Shown here: positions 9,138 to 18,225 of the stretch, piece after piece | Layout: each line of letters starts with the position of its first letter | How positions within the stretch are numbered: position 1 is the stretch's first letter | Program-made: the position numbers and the translations under genes | The notes under the pieces: model-generated | What the model saw: the letters and a program-made list of their open reading frames with translations, nothing else | Told to the model about the DNA's origin: nothing | The model's database searches: none | Source of the DNA: an uncultured Holophagaceae bacterium | GTDB taxonomy: Bacteria; Acidobacteriota; Holophagae; Holophagales; Holophagaceae | Assembly (NCBI GenBank): GCA_903857495.1 | Contig: CAIOFF010000019.1 | Location: forward strand, 1-64,000 | DNA: 64,000 bases | Reading direction: 5' to 3'

Positions 9138-10475
9138 CTAGGGGCGGCGGTGGGCGCGGAGGCCCGCGCTGCGACCGTGGTGGGTGAGGCCCTCGGCCTC
9201 GGCGAGGCGCTCGACCCAGGGGGCCATGGCGGCCGCGTCGCCCGCGGAGAGTCGCAGCAGGCTCTGGCGCTTGAGGAAGGTAGCCACGCCCAGGGGGCTG
9301 GTGTAGCGGGCGCTGCGGTCCGTGGGCAGCACGTGGTTGGGCCCGGCGCCATAGTCGCCGAAGGCCTCCGCGCTGGCGGCGCCGATGAAGACGGCGCCCG
9401 CGGTGGTGAGGTCCGGCAGCCAGGCCTCGGGATCGGCCACGCAGAGCTCGAGGTGCTCGGGGGCCCAGGCCTGGGCCACGGCCACGGCCAACTCCCGGGC
9501 CGCGCAGACCAGCCGGCCGTGGGCCGCGAGGCTCTGCTCGAGGATCGCCCGCCGGGGCGAAGCGGCCACCCGGGCCTGCAGTTCCAGGGCCACGGCCTCC
9601 AGCAGGGGCCGGTCGGCGCTGATGAGGACCGCGGCGGCGTCCGGGTCGTGCTCCGCCTGGGCCAGCAGGTCCTCGGCCAGCCAGGCGGGGTCGGCGCTGG
9701 CGTCGGCCAGCACCAACAGTTCCGTGGGGCCTGCCAGCGCGTCGATGCCGCAGGTGCCGATGAGCTGCCGCTTGGCCTCGGCCACGAAGCGGTTGCCGGG
9801 CCCAGCAATGAGGTCCACGGCGGGCTCACCATAGGCCAGCCAGCCCAGGGCCTGGGCTCCACCGAAGGGATAGAGCTCCGTGAGGCCCAGCTCCGCCGCG
9901 CAGGCCAGGACCAGGGGATCCACGCCCCAGGCGCCGGGCAGGGTGGCCTGGGCCTTGGGTGGCGTGACTCCCACGATGCGGCGCACGCCGGCCACCTGAG
10001 CGGGGATGACCGTCATGGCCAGGGTGGAGGGATAGAAGGCCCGCCCGCCGGGGATGTAGACGCCGGCCGCCTGCATGGGGCACCAGCGCTCGCCCACGGT
10101 GCCGCCCAGGGGCAGGGGCAGCTCCAGGTCGCGCAGGCAGCCTCGCTGGCCCTCGGCGAAGCGCCGCACGTTGCCGATCATCTCCCGCAGGGCGGCCATG
10201 AGGTCCGGCTGGCGCTGATCCAGGTCCGCGCGAGCCGCTGTCAGGGCCGAGCCCGGGATCTGCAGGGCCGATGGATCAAGGCTGACGCCATCCAGCTTCC
10301 GGGTCCAGGCCAGCACGGCGGGCAGCCCCTCGGTGCGCACGTCCGCCAGGATGGCCGCGACGGCCTTCCGCGTGTCTTCTTCCATCCCTGCATTCCGGCC
10401 CAGTGCGGCCACCCACCCGGGGACTTGGTCCCGGTCGTTCAGGTCAGTGATTGGGATGAAGTAACACCTATGCAC
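9138..10475 (-). CDS. hisD: Histidinol dehydrogenase
   Basis: HisD oxidises L-histidinol to histidine in two NAD-dependent steps using zinc. Recognisable blocks include AGVYIPGGRAFYPSTLAMTVIPAQVAGV, DLIAGPGNRFVAEAKRQLIG, IDALAGPTELLVLAD, LAQAEHDPDAAAVLIS and AEAFGDYGAGPNHVLPT. The E/H residues of QAEHDPD and the C-terminal GLTHHGRSA region match zinc and catalytic positions. The start is uncertain: the listed start is GTG with a poor ribosome site, an ATG exists 30 codons in, but the segment between them aligns with normal HisD N-termini, so the longer form is kept. Confidence 0.93.
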   Translation of the reverse strand: MHRCYFIPITDLNDRDQVPGWVAALGRNAGMEEDTRKAVAAILADVRTEGLPAVLAWTRKLDGVSLDPSALQIPGSALTAARADLDQRQPDLMAALREMIGNVRRFAEGQRGCLRDLELPLPLGGTVGERWCPMQAAGVYIPGGRAFYPSTLAMTVIPAQVAGVRRIVGVTPPKAQATLPGAWGVDPLVLACAAELGLTELYPFGGAQALGWLAYGEPAVDLIAGPGNRFVAEAKRQLIGTCGIDALAGPTELLVLADASADPAWLAEDLLAQAEHDPDAAAVLISADRPLLEAVALELQARVAASPRRAILEQSLAAHGRLVCAARELAVAVAQAWAPEHLELCVADPEAWLPDLTTAGAVFIGAASAEAFGDYGAGPNHVLPTDRSARYTSPLGVATFLKRQSLLRLSAGDAAAMAPWVERLAEAEGLTHHGRSAGLRAHRRP

Positions 10476-10544
10476 CTCGGAGGCGAAGAGCTAAGTCTGC
10501 CCGAGTCACGCTGGAAGCACAACCGGAAATACCGTGGGTCCGGC

Positions 10545-11453
10545 TCAGGCGGGCTGGGCGACCAGGGGCTGGAAGAAGCGGCGCACGTTGGCGGGCTTGG
10601 CGTCTTCGGTCCACTCCCAGCAGGCGGGATTGGCCAGGATGGCCTGGGAGAGGGCGACGTGCAGGGCGTGGCCGGCGGCATGGGCTTCGACAAGGCCCAG
10701 CAGCGGCGCACCCAGCAGGGCCAAGTCGCCGACGAGGTCCAGCATCTTGTGGCGGACGGCTTCATCTTCGAAGCGCAGAGACTCGTTCAGGGGGCCGTCG
10801 GCGCCGAAGACCACGGCGTTGTCGAGGCTGCCGCCCAGGGCGAGGCCGCGGGCGCGCATCATGTCAATCTCCTGCTCCAGGCAGAAGGTGCGGGCGGCGC
10901 CCAGTTCCCGGCGGTACTTCTCCGGGGTGAGGGTCAGCTCCCGGCTCTGGCGGCCCAGGGCCGGCACGGGGAAGTCGATGACATAGCGCAGGCGGAAGCC
11001 GTCGAAGGGCAGGGCGCGAATCCAGCGGTCGCCGTTGCGGACCTCGATGGGCTGGGTGATCTTCAGGAAGCGGCGGCGGCCTTCCAGGGCGCTGGAACCG
11101 GCCCGCAGGATGGCGTCCACCCAGGGGGCGGCGCTGCCGTCAAGGATGGGGAGTTCTTCGGCGTCCACCTCGATGCGGAGGTGCTCGACCTCCAGACCCA
11201 TCAGGGCGGAGAGGAGGTGCTCCACGGTCTGGAGGCGCACGCCGTCCTTGACCAGGGTGGTGGCCAGGACCAGGTCGCCGGCCAGCTCGGCCTTGGCGGG
11301 GATCTCGGTGCCGGTGGGGAGGTGGACGAACACCAGGCCCGAGGGCACGGTCACGGGCACCAGGCGCACCGTGCAGGGCCGGTTGCCGTGCAGGCCGTGG
11401 CCCGAGATCGTGATCTCGCGGCTCAGGGTCTGGGGCGTGGCACTGCGGGGCAT
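10545..11453 (-). CDS. lpxC: UDP-3-O-acyl-N-acetylglucosamine deacetylase
   Basis: LpxC is the zinc deacetylase that commits UDP-acyl-GlcNAc to lipid A synthesis, so the organism makes LPS. The zinc-binding His is in TVEHLLSALMGL, and HKMLDLVGDLALLG carries the second His and Asp. The family signature GGSLDNAVVFG is present, as are LSREITISGHGLHG and a late histidine in EAHAAGHALHVA. I set the start at the ATG preceded by AGAGG (11453), giving 302 residues; an in-frame ATG nine codons further up is also possible. It is the first gene of the his run. Confidence 0.95.
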   Translation of the reverse strand: MPRSATPQTLSREITISGHGLHGNRPCTVRLVPVTVPSGLVFVHLPTGTEIPAKAELAGDLVLATTLVKDGVRLQTVEHLLSALMGLEVEHLRIEVDAEELPILDGSAAPWVDAILRAGSSALEGRRRFLKITQPIEVRNGDRWIRALPFDGFRLRYVIDFPVPALGRQSRELTLTPEKYRRELGAARTFCLEQEIDMMRARGLALGGSLDNAVVFGADGPLNESLRFEDEAVRHKMLDLVGDLALLGAPLLGLVEAHAAGHALHVALSQAILANPACWEWTEDAKPANVRRFFQPLVAQPA

Positions 11454-11492
11454 GGGAACCTCTGGGGGTTCCATTGCCAATACTGTGCCAAT

Positions 11493-11527
11493 ATTTAAAT
11501 TAAATCATTGCATGATTTAATTTAAAT
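11493..11527. promoter_or_regulatory. Perfect 16-bp AT-only-arm palindrome upstream of lpxC-his
   Basis: ATTTAAATTAAATCAT and ATGATTTAATTTAAAT are exact reverse complements separated by TGC, about 40 bases upstream of the lpxC start. In this GC-rich chromosome such an AT-rich perfect dyad stands out. Its position between ispD and lpxC, both on the minus strand, suggests an operator and/or promoter for the lpxC-his run. The cognate regulator is not identifiable from sequence. Confidence 0.55.
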
Positions 11528-11582
11528 TCGTGAAGTAATGCTTGTGGGTTTTGAACCACACCCTGTGGTCAGGGCCCAGCTC

Positions 11583-12287
11583 TCAGCGCGGCTTGGCCCG
11601 CTCCCAGTCTTCGGGGGTGGTGAGCTTCAGGTTGGAGCTGGGGCTGGGGATCAGCTTCACGGCCAGTCCCAGGCGCTCCAGCAGGGCCACGTCGTCGGTG
11701 CCCGTGAACTGATCCCGCTCCGCGGCCTCGAAGGCTCTCAGCCAGGTGGCGAGGCGGGCGATCTGGGGGGTCTGGGCCCGGAAGAACTCCTCCCGGGGTT
11801 CCGTGCCGAGCACTCGGCCGCTGGGGTCCACCCGCTTTAGGGTGTCCGTGGAGGGCTCCCCCAGCAAGGTCCCATCGAACTGGTTCAGGGCCTCCAGGGC
11901 CTCCCAGAGCTGGGCTGCAGGAGGGAACGGACGGACGGCGTCATGGATCATCACGGGCGCGAGGGGTCGGTCCGGCAGGGTCAGGAGCGCGGCCCACACG
12001 GACTGCTGGCGGGTGTCCCCGCCGGGAACCACCGTGCAGGGCACGCGGAAGGGCCAGCTGCGGGCCTCCTCGAGATGGGACTCGGGCACGGCCAGGGCAA
12101 TACCCGCCAGGGGCGGCATGCCCGGGGCCAGGAAGGCCTCCACCGTCACCTGGAGCAGGGGCCGGCCATCCCAGTCCCGGAACTGCTTGGGTAGGCCGCC
12201 CCCCATGCGCACCCCCCGGCCACCGGCGGGAATGACCAGGAAGGGCCGGAGGGCCTCAGCGCTGGCGGGTGATGAAGGGCTCGACAC
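11583..12287 (-). CDS. ispD: 2-C-methyl-D-erythritol 4-phosphate cytidylyltransferase
   Basis: IspD couples MEP to CTP in the non-mevalonate isoprenoid pathway. The nucleotide-binding N-terminus FLVIPAGGRGVRMGGGLPKQF carries the Gly-rich loop and Lys typical of the family. Other blocks are VVPGGDTRQQSVWAAL, VMIHDAVRPF, FFRAQTPQIA and TGTDDVALLERLG. The ORF-track start at 12335 lies deep inside the overlapping upstream gene. A GTG at 12287, five bases after AAGGA, gives 234 residues, the normal size, but the start is not certain. Confidence 0.93.
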   Translation of the reverse strand: MSSPSSPASAEALRPFLVIPAGGRGVRMGGGLPKQFRDWDGRPLLQVTVEAFLAPGMPPLAGIALAVPESHLEEARSWPFRVPCTVVPGGDTRQQSVWAALLTLPDRPLAPVMIHDAVRPFPPAAQLWEALEALNQFDGTLLGEPSTDTLKRVDPSGRVLGTEPREEFFRAQTPQIARLATWLRAFEAAERDQFTGTDDVALLERLGLAVKLIPSPSSNLKLTTPEDWERAKPR

Positions 12288-12975
12288 CACGATCCTTGAG
12301 GAGCTTGGCGATCTGCTCGGCGGACTGCTCGGCATCCTGGCGGGTGGTGTAGCTGCCCACCCGGACGCGCTTCACGGTCAGCCCCCCCCGGGTGGCGGCC
12401 CCCTGAAGGGAGACCTCGCCGAAGGTGTTTTCAAGTTCGTGTCTAAGTGCCTCGATATTCTTGGGATTTGAAAGTGCTGCCACCTGTACGACGTAGGGGT
12501 TTGCCTTGTCGAAGGCCGGGTCCAGCGCCACGGGCAGACCCATGGCGTCCACGGTGCGGAGGCGGATGTGGGTGGTGCCGACGCCCAGGAAGCCGAGCTC
12601 CTTCGCGCCGCGCCTGGAGAGGTCGAGGATGCGGCCCTTCAGGAAGGGACCTCGGTCGTTCACCCGCAGCACGGTGCGCTTGCGGTTCTCCAGGTTCTCC
12701 ACTTCAACAAAGCTGCCCAGGGGCAGGGTGCGGTGGGCGCAGGTGAACTGCTCGGGGTCGAAGATGTCCCCATTGGCGGTGGGCCGGCCGGCAAAGCCGT
12801 CGTCAGCCCCGCCATACCAGCTGGCGAGGCCCTCCTCCATGTAGGGCTGTCCCTCGGCTGCGCCGGGGCTGCGGGAACCCGCGGGCGTGGGCGCCCAGGC
12901 CACAGGAGGCCGGGTGCAGTGCAGGGTGAAGCTGAGCGCCACCAGGGCTGCCAGGCCCCGCGCGGGCAGGCGCAT
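12256..12975 (-). CDS. RlpA-like septal lytic transglycosylase lipoprotein with SPOR domain
   Basis: The start MRLPARGLAALVALSFTLHC gives a lipoprotein signal peptide with the lipobox TLHC. It is followed by the double-psi beta-barrel of RlpA (EGLASWYGGADDGFAGRPTANGDIFDP through VLRVNDRGPFLKGRILDLSRRGAKELGF) and a C-terminal SPOR-like repeat (PYVVQVAALSNPKNIEAL to RVRVGSYTTRQDAEQSA). RlpA proteins cleave glycan strands lacking stem peptides at the septum and are anchored in the outer membrane. The 284-aa track ORF was trimmed to the ATG in front of the signal peptide (239 aa). The 3' end overlaps ispD by about 32 bases. Confidence 0.88.
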   Translation of the reverse strand: MRLPARGLAALVALSFTLHCTRPPVAWAPTPAGSRSPGAAEGQPYMEEGLASWYGGADDGFAGRPTANGDIFDPEQFTCAHRTLPLGSFVEVENLENRKRTVLRVNDRGPFLKGRILDLSRRGAKELGFLGVGTTHIRLRTVDAMGLPVALDPAFDKANPYVVQVAALSNPKNIEALRHELENTFGEVSLQGAATRGGLTVKRVRVGSYTTRQDAEQSAEQIAKLLKDRGVEPFITRQR

Positions 12976-13127
12976 GATCCTGAGGAAGCCACCCTTGCCA
13001 GGTTCCACCGGCGTTGGAGGGTCGAAGGCGACCTGGATCTCGTGGATCCACGACACGCACGCCTGACTCCAATTGGTTGGATGGAAGAGGGACAGCATCG
13101 GACTCCACAAAGATCAGTCGGCCAAAA

Positions 13128-13133
13128 ATTATA
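13128..13133 (-). promoter_or_regulatory. Candidate -10 box of the rlpA-ispD promoter
   Basis: The minus strand reads TATAAT inside the AT-rich gap 13111-13232, about 150 bases upstream of the rlpA start. No strong -35 is visible at the correct spacing, so this is a weak prediction based on the perfect -10 hexamer and its location. Confidence 0.3.
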
Positions 13134-13232
13134 GGTCCGACTCGTATACATACACAGTATCGCTAACCGGCCCCGTTTGTAAAGGACTGGTAATTTCAAT
13201 AGCTGTATATCCAGCGATGGTGGAGTTTAGAT

Positions 13233-14966
13233 TTACTGCCGATCGGGGATCTGGGCCACCCGGAAGGGCTTCGGGCGGTTCCCTTCCACCAGGAAGGGGG
13301 CCGGCAGGCCCTGGGCCGCCGCCTTGGCCGCGGCTTCGGAGCCGTAGGAGCCCAGGAAGATCTGGTAGCAGGTCTTCCCATCCCGCAGGACCATGGGCAC
13401 GATGAACAGATCCGGGTCCTGCTTGTTCAGCAGCTCCGCTGCCTGCTGGACGGTGGCTCCCTGGCAGGCGATCTCCAGCCGGAGGGTCCACCGGCTCTGC
13501 AGAAGCTCCCGCTGGGCGGCGCCTTCCGCGATGGCCTGCTTCCAGTTGCCCTGGGCGATGGTCGCGAGGCGCTGGGCCTTGGAGGCAGGGCCCGCAGCCA
13601 CGGGGGGCGGGGCCGGCTTGGCCGGTTCGGGGACGACCTTGGTGGGTTCCGGGGCAGCCTTGGGTTCGGCGGCCGGGGCCGGGACGGGAACTGCGGCTTC
13701 GGGGGCCGGAGCTGGTGCCGCGGGCTTGGGGGCGGGGGCTGGGCCCATCTTGGGTGCGGGGGCCGCTGCGGTCCGGGAGCGCCGGGCCCACTTGAGCCCG
13801 CCCCAGAGGCCCAGGCCGACCAGCGGGATCAGGAGCAGCGGCAGCAGCCAGCTCCGCCGGGTCGGAGGGGTGGACTCGGCCTCAGGCTCGGGGGCTTCGG
13901 CAGGGGATACGTCCGCATCGACCTCGGCTTCGTGCTGGATGGGCAGGGCGGGCTCTGGCAGCGGCAGAGGTTCCGGCGGCACGGTCAGGAGCGGCTCCGG
14001 CGCGGTCAGGAGTGGCTCCGGCGCGGTCAGGAGCGGCTCCGGCACGGTCGGGAGCGGCTCCGGCACGGAAAGGAAAGGCTCCGGCACGGTCAGGAGGGGC
14101 TCCTCCAGCTCATCCTCGGGACCCAGACTCGGGAGTTGCTCTGGCGCCGGTCTGATCTCATGGGTGGAGTAGGGGCTGGTGGGTGGCTCCTCCGCCAGCA
14201 GGGGCTCGGGGGCGGACTCCGGCTCGGGCAGGGCCGGTGAGATGGTCGTCTCCGCAGGCTCCAGGGCCCGCTCCAGGGCACTCCGGTCCAGGGGGGGCAG
14301 CTCGTGGAGGCGGGCCCAGCCCATCTCCCGGAGGAACAGGATGAAGGCGCCCAGGCGGAAGGGCTCCACACTGGTCTCCCGGCTCAGCTCCAGGAGGGTC
14401 CGGGTGCCGTCCAGCAGGCCCGGCAGCTTGGCCAGGTCCGCGGGCAGGGTGAAGTCCTGCAGGCGGCGGGTCTCCAGGACCACGACCTGGTTGAGGGGGC
14501 CCAGCTCTTCCAGCATGAGCTCCCGGTCGCGGAGGTCCAGCACCCCGGCCAGCAGCATGGCCGGCGTGTCGAAGGGCAGGCGCACGGTGCGGGCGTCGAG
14601 CTCCCGGGCCTCGAAGGCCGGGCTCTCCGTGGTGGCCGCCAGGCAGGTGCAAACCACCCGCTCTACCTGGCCCTTGGCCACCGCCAGCAGGTCCCGCTGG
14701 GTGATGAAGCCCATCTCGATCAGGTTCTTGCCGATGGACATGGCGGGATTGAGGTTGGCCATGGCGTAGTCGAGCTGGGCCTGGGTGATCTTGCCCCGCT
14801 CCACCAGCAGGTGGGTGAGGCGGTCCAGGGGGTCCGTGCTGGTGGCGAAGACGATGTCTCCGGCCTCCATATAGATGGTGCGCTTGGGCTCCTCGCCCAG
14901 GACCCAGAGCCCGGTGGCCCGGGACCGCTGGCGCTCGAAGAGATCCTTGAGGGCAGGAAGACTCAT
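13233..14966 (-). CDS. DUF4388-type protein with Pro/Glu repeats, one TM helix and C-terminal SPOR-like domain
   Basis: The 577-residue protein starts at the ATG overlapping the tyrS stop (ATGA); the 848-aa track ORF reads antisense to nothing real upstream. Residues 1-110 resemble the DUF4388 region ([32 protein letters not shown]), common in gliding and signalling proteins of delta-proteobacteria and Acidobacteria. A low-complexity middle has repeats of [13 protein letters not shown], then the helix [20 protein letters not shown], an Ala/Pro linker and a C-terminal SPOR-like segment ([22 protein letters not shown]). I infer an inner-membrane protein whose C-terminus reaches peptidoglycan. 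No enzymatic motif is seen. Confidence 0.75.
   Translation of the reverse strand: MSLPALKDLFERQRSRATGLWVLGEEPKRTIYMEAGDIVFATSTDPLDRLTHLLVERGKITQAQLDYAMANLNPAMSIGKNLIEMGFITQRDLLAVAKGQVERVVCTCLAATTESPAFEARELDARTVRLPFDTPAMLLAGVLDLRDRELMLEELGPLNQVVVLETRRLQDFTLPADLAKLPGLLDGTRTLLELSRETSVEPFRLGAFILFLREMGWARLHELPPLDRSALERALEPAETTISPALPEPESAPEPLLAEEPPTSPYSTHEIRPAPEQLPSLGPEDELEEPLLTVPEPFLSVPEPLPTVPEPLLTAPEPLLTAPEPLLTVPPEPLPLPEPALPIQHEAEVDADVSPAEAPEPEAESTPPTRRSWLLPLLLIPLVGLGLWGGLKWARRSRTAAAPAPKMGPAPAPKPAAPAPAPEAAVPVPAPAAEPKAAPEPTKVVPEPAKPAPPPVAAGPASKAQRLATIAQGNWKQAIAEGAAQRELLQSRWTLRLEIACQGATVQQAAELLNKQDPDLFIVPMVLRDGKTCYQIFLGSYGSEAAAKAAAQGLPAPFLVEGNRPKPFRVAQIPDRQ
13981..14103. repeat. 21-nt tandem repeat, about six units, inside the DUF4388 gene
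   Basis: The unit GCGGTCAGGAGCGGCTCCGG plus one base repeats in phase (13981, 14002, 14023, 14044, 14065, 14086) with few substitutions. It encodes the heptad-like [14 protein letters not shown] array. Because the unit is a multiple of three, copy-number change would keep the frame. Confidence 0.85.
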
Positions 14967-16162
14967 GACACCACCCACCGTTCCAGCTTGAGTTTGCCGA
15001 CCTTGACCAGCAGAGACTGGCCCGGCACCAAGGTCAGGCGCAGGGCGGGATCCCCGGCCTTGATGCCGTCCAGGCTGACGGCGCCCTGGCCGATGAGGCG
15101 CTCGGCCTCCTTGCGGCTGGCGGCCAGACCCCGGTCCACCAGCAGGCGGGTCAGGGCCACCGCCCCTTCCGTGGGGGGCATGGGGACCTCCGGGGCCTGC
15201 TCCTGGCTGCGCTCCGAGAAGCGGCGCACCCAGCGGTCCTGGGCCTCCTGGCCGGCGGCCTCGCCGTGGAAGTCGGCCACGATGCGCCGGGCCAGGCCCT
15301 TCTTGGCATCCATGGGGTGGCCCTGCCTCAGGGCGGCGATCTCCGTGGGCAGCAGGTCCGTGAGCAGCAGGTACCAGTCCCACATCAGGTTGTCGCTGAC
15401 GCTCATGGCCTTGCCGAACTGCGTGTCCGGGTCCTCCAGGAAGCCGATGTAGTTGCCCATGGACTTGGACATCTTCTCCACACCGTCCAGTCCCACCAGC
15501 AGGGGCACCGTCAGCACCACCTGGGGCTTCTGGCCCGAGGCCTCCATGAGGATCCGGCCCTGCATCAGGTTGAACAGCTGGTCGTTGCCACCCAGCTCCA
15601 CATCGGCCTCCAGGGCCACACTGTCGTAGGCCTGGGACATGGGGTAGAGCAGTTCGTGCATGGAGATGGGCTCGCGGGCCTCCAGGCGCTTGGCGAAGTC
15701 GTTGCGCTCCAGCATCTGCGCCAGGGTGAAGCGGGAGGCGAGGCGGATCCACTGGTCCCCCCGGAAGTCGCCGAACCACTCGCTGTTGAAGCGGACCCTG
15801 GTCTTCTCGGGGTCCAGGATCTTGAAGACCTGGTGCTTGTAGGTCTCGGCATTGGCCAGGACCTCCTCCCGCGACAGGGGCGGGCGGGTGGCCTTCTTGC
15901 CGGTGGGATCGCCGATGAGGCCCGTGAAGTCCCCGATCAGGAAGGTGACCTCGTGGCCAAGTTTCTGGAACTGGGCCATCTTGCGGATGAGCACGCCGTG
16001 ACCCAGGTGCAGGTCCGGGGCGGTGGGATCGAACCCGGCCTTGATGCGCAAAGGCCGCCCTTCCTTGAGCTTGGCCTCCAGCTGCTCGAGCTTGTGGCAG
16101 GTCACCGTGCCTTTGGTGAGCAGGGCCAGGGCATCAGATACGGATCCGGAAGCAGCAGTCAT
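14963..16162 (-). CDS. tyrS: Tyrosyl-tRNA synthetase
   Basis: This class I synthetase charges tRNA-Tyr. The HIGH-type motif is HLGHG in [16 protein letters not shown], and the KMSKS loop is exact in [13 protein letters not shown]. The C-terminal S4-like RNA-binding domain is present ([26 protein letters not shown]). The spacing and [12 protein letters not shown] block fit the TyrZ/long-form bacterial type. The ATG at 16162 gives 399 residues; the upstream ATG used by the ORF track adds 15 unconserved residues. Confidence 0.95.
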   Translation of the reverse strand: MTAASGSVSDALALLTKGTVTCHKLEQLEAKLKEGRPLRIKAGFDPTAPDLHLGHGVLIRKMAQFQKLGHEVTFLIGDFTGLIGDPTGKKATRPPLSREEVLANAETYKHQVFKILDPEKTRVRFNSEWFGDFRGDQWIRLASRFTLAQMLERNDFAKRLEAREPISMHELLYPMSQAYDSVALEADVELGGNDQLFNLMQGRILMEASGQKPQVVLTVPLLVGLDGVEKMSKSMGNYIGFLEDPDTQFGKAMSVSDNLMWDWYLLLTDLLPTEIAALRQGHPMDAKKGLARRIVADFHGEAAGQEAQDRWVRRFSERSQEQAPEVPMPPTEGAVALTRLLVDRGLAASRKEAERLIGQGAVSLDGIKAGDPALRLTLVPGQSLLVKVGKLKLERWVVS

Positions 16163-16221
16163 GCCTGAATCTTGGCGGAAAATCCCCGCCGGCTCAATGC
16201 TGATCACAGGGTGGTCAAGCC

Positions 16222-16776
16222 TTATCTGCGAACGTCGAGATCCACGACCTGCCGGGGACCCGTCTCGCCCCGCTTCCGCGCCCCGGCAAAGGTCACATAG
16301 ACCGCCGGGCCGGGTCGGGGGCTCCAGCCCACGGTCACCTTGCCGCCCAGCTCACGGTTGATGTGCAGGCCGTGGCGCTCCATGAGGTCCGGCGTCAGCT
16401 CCGGGGTCGGGGCCAGCTCCTCCTGCCACCTGGCCGCGGCGGCCAGGAAGTCCGCTTCCGTGGGCCAGGTCTTGGCCAGCTCGGGGCTGGCGGCATAGAG
16501 CCCCCGACAGCCCTCCGGGGTGCGCAGCTGCGCCACCACCGCCCGGAAGTCGTCCCAGTCCGGCTTCATCTTGTCGAGGGCGAAGCCCATGACCTTGTTC
16601 TTGAAGCCCTCGGGATCCTGCTTGAGCTTGTGGCGGACGAAGGCCGCTCCGCCCACGCAGGTGCCCATCAGGATGAGGACGGCCACGCCGCAGCCGAGGC
16701 CGAGCTTGCCCCAGAGCGGCAGGCCGGTCTTCGCGGGGGCGCCCTGGCCGCTGTTGTCCCAGGAGGAGTCGACCAT
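16222..16776 (-). CDS. Uncharacterised single-pass membrane protein
   Basis: This is a 184-residue protein with one N-terminal transmembrane helix ([27 protein letters not shown], about residues 21-47) and a soluble remainder that is probably periplasmic. No family is recognised. AGGAAC lies upstream of the ATG, and it begins nine bases after the phoH stop on the same strand, so the two are likely cotranscribed. The spacing and base composition are like those of neighbouring genes, supporting a real gene. Confidence 0.7.
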   Translation of the reverse strand: MVDSSWDNSGQGAPAKTGLPLWGKLGLGCGVAVLILMGTCVGGAAFVRHKLKQDPEGFKNKVMGFALDKMKPDWDDFRAVVAQLRTPEGCRGLYAASPELAKTWPTEADFLAAAARWQEELAPTPELTPDLMERHGLHINRELGGKVTVGWSPRPGPAVYVTFAGARKRGETGPRQVVDLDVRR

Positions 16777-16785
16777 GGGGAGTTC

Positions 16786-18117
16786 CTAGAGGAGGTTGCT
16801 CGCCAGCTCGGCCAGCTTGCTGCGCTCACCCTTCTGGAGGGTGACGTGGCCGGAGATGTCGAGGTGCTTGAAGTGCTCGGCCAGGAAGCTCAGGCCGTTG
16901 GTGCTGGCATCCACGTAGGGGTTGTCGATCTGGTGCGGATCGCCCGTGAAGATCACCTTGGTGCCCTCGCCGGCGCGGGTGAGGATCGTCTTGACCTCGT
17001 GGGGCGTGAGGTTCTGGGCCTCGTCCACCACCAAATACTGCTTGGGGATGCTGCGGCCCCGGATGTAGGTGAGGGGCTCGACGCTGAGGTAGCCCGCCTC
17101 TTCCAGCTGGCCCGCGGTCATGGTGCTGCGGCGCCGGGCCTCGGTGTTGGCGGCCACGATGAACTCGAGGTTGTCGTAGATGGGCTGCATGTAGGGCCGC
17201 AGCTTCTCGCTGATGTCGCCGGGCAGGTAGCCCAGGTCCCGGCCCATGGGCATGACGGGCCGGCTCACCAGGATCTTGTCGTAGGCCTCGTCATCCACCA
17301 CCTGCTGCAGGCCCGCGGCGATGGCCAGCAGGGTCTTGCCGGTGCCGGCCTTGCCCAGCAGCGTGACGATCTGGACGGCGGGATCCAGCAGCAGCTCCAG
17401 GGCGAACTGCTGCTCGCGGTTGCGGGGCTTGATGCCCCAGGGGTAGGACTCCACGCGCTTCAGGGGGCGCAGGAGGCCCTCGGCGGTCTGGAAGCGGGCC
17501 AGGGCTGTGTGGCTGGGGTTGGCCTTGTCCACCAGGGTCAGGAACTGGTTGGGGTAGAGGGACAGCTCGGGGTCCGGCTTGAGGCCGCCGTCGTAGAGCT
17601 GGTCCACCTGGACCGAGTCCACCTCCCAGCTCTTGTGGCCGGTGTAGAGCTCGTCCATCTCCACCATGTCGGTGGTGTAGTCCTCGGCGTCCACGCCGAT
17701 GGCGTCGGCCTTGATGCGCAGGTTCGTGTCCTTGGTCACGAGGACCACTTTGTTCTTGGAGGTGTGCAGCAGCTCCCGGACGCAGGCCAGGATCTGATTG
17801 TCGGCCTTGTGCTTGTCCGCGGAGAGGATGCCCAGGTCCAGGTTGTGCGCGGCCACGTCCACCTTCAGGGTGCCGCCGCCCTCCAGGGGCACGCCCCGGC
17901 TGAGGGTGCCGCTGGTGCGCAGCCGGTCCAGCAGGCGCGACACGGCGCGGGCATTGCGGCCCACCTCGGTCTGGTCCTTCTTGAAGTGGTCGATCTCCTC
18001 GATGACGACGATGGGCAGCACCACATCGTGTTCCTGGAAGTGGAGGATCGAGTTCGGATCATGCAACAGGACATTCGTATCGAGGACGAAGACCTTCTTG
18101 CTGGATGGCGGGACCAA
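16786..18117 (-). CDS. PIN domain - PhoH-family ATPase (YlaK-like)
   Basis: The N-terminal PIN nuclease domain (about residues 1-140) starts KVFVLDTNVLLHDP, with the acidic metal ligands D in LDTN and in VVIEEIDHFKK. It is fused to a PhoH-type P-loop ATPase with Walker A LLGKAGTGKTLLAIAAG near residue 245 and Walker B-like YLVVDEAQNLTPHEVK. Such PIN-PhoH proteins are thought to unwind and cleave RNA. The start codon is TTG, supported by GGAGG five bases upstream. The physiological role here is unknown. Confidence 0.9.
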   Translation of the reverse strand: MVPPSSKKVFVLDTNVLLHDPNSILHFQEHDVVLPIVVIEEIDHFKKDQTEVGRNARAVSRLLDRLRTSGTLSRGVPLEGGGTLKVDVAAHNLDLGILSADKHKADNQILACVRELLHTSKNKVVLVTKDTNLRIKADAIGVDAEDYTTDMVEMDELYTGHKSWEVDSVQVDQLYDGGLKPDPELSLYPNQFLTLVDKANPSHTALARFQTAEGLLRPLKRVESYPWGIKPRNREQQFALELLLDPAVQIVTLLGKAGTGKTLLAIAAGLQQVVDDEAYDKILVSRPVMPMGRDLGYLPGDISEKLRPYMQPIYDNLEFIVAANTEARRRSTMTAGQLEEAGYLSVEPLTYIRGRSIPKQYLVVDEAQNLTPHEVKTILTRAGEGTKVIFTGDPHQIDNPYVDASTNGLSFLAEHFKHLDISGHVTLQKGERSKLAELASNLL

Positions 18118-18225
18118 AGAAACCTCCAGGACGTGCCGAGCCTACCACCAAGCCCCCCCGCTTGCACGGCTGGGATTCCACGGCGGTACGGTGGGAGAAT
18201 GGCGGCTTCCTGGAGATCGCTGCTT

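Noticed and set aside
7536-11498. 1320-aa plus-strand ORF opposite hisC-hisD-lpxC
   Set aside because: Gly/Gln/Arg-rich translation typical of antisense reading in GC-rich DNA; the minus strand has recognisable enzymes throughout.
16363-18225. N-terminal 620 codons of the 1327-aa ORF ending in prolyl oligopeptidase
   Set aside because: Antisense to phoH and its neighbour; the peptidase begins at its own signal peptide and ribosome site.
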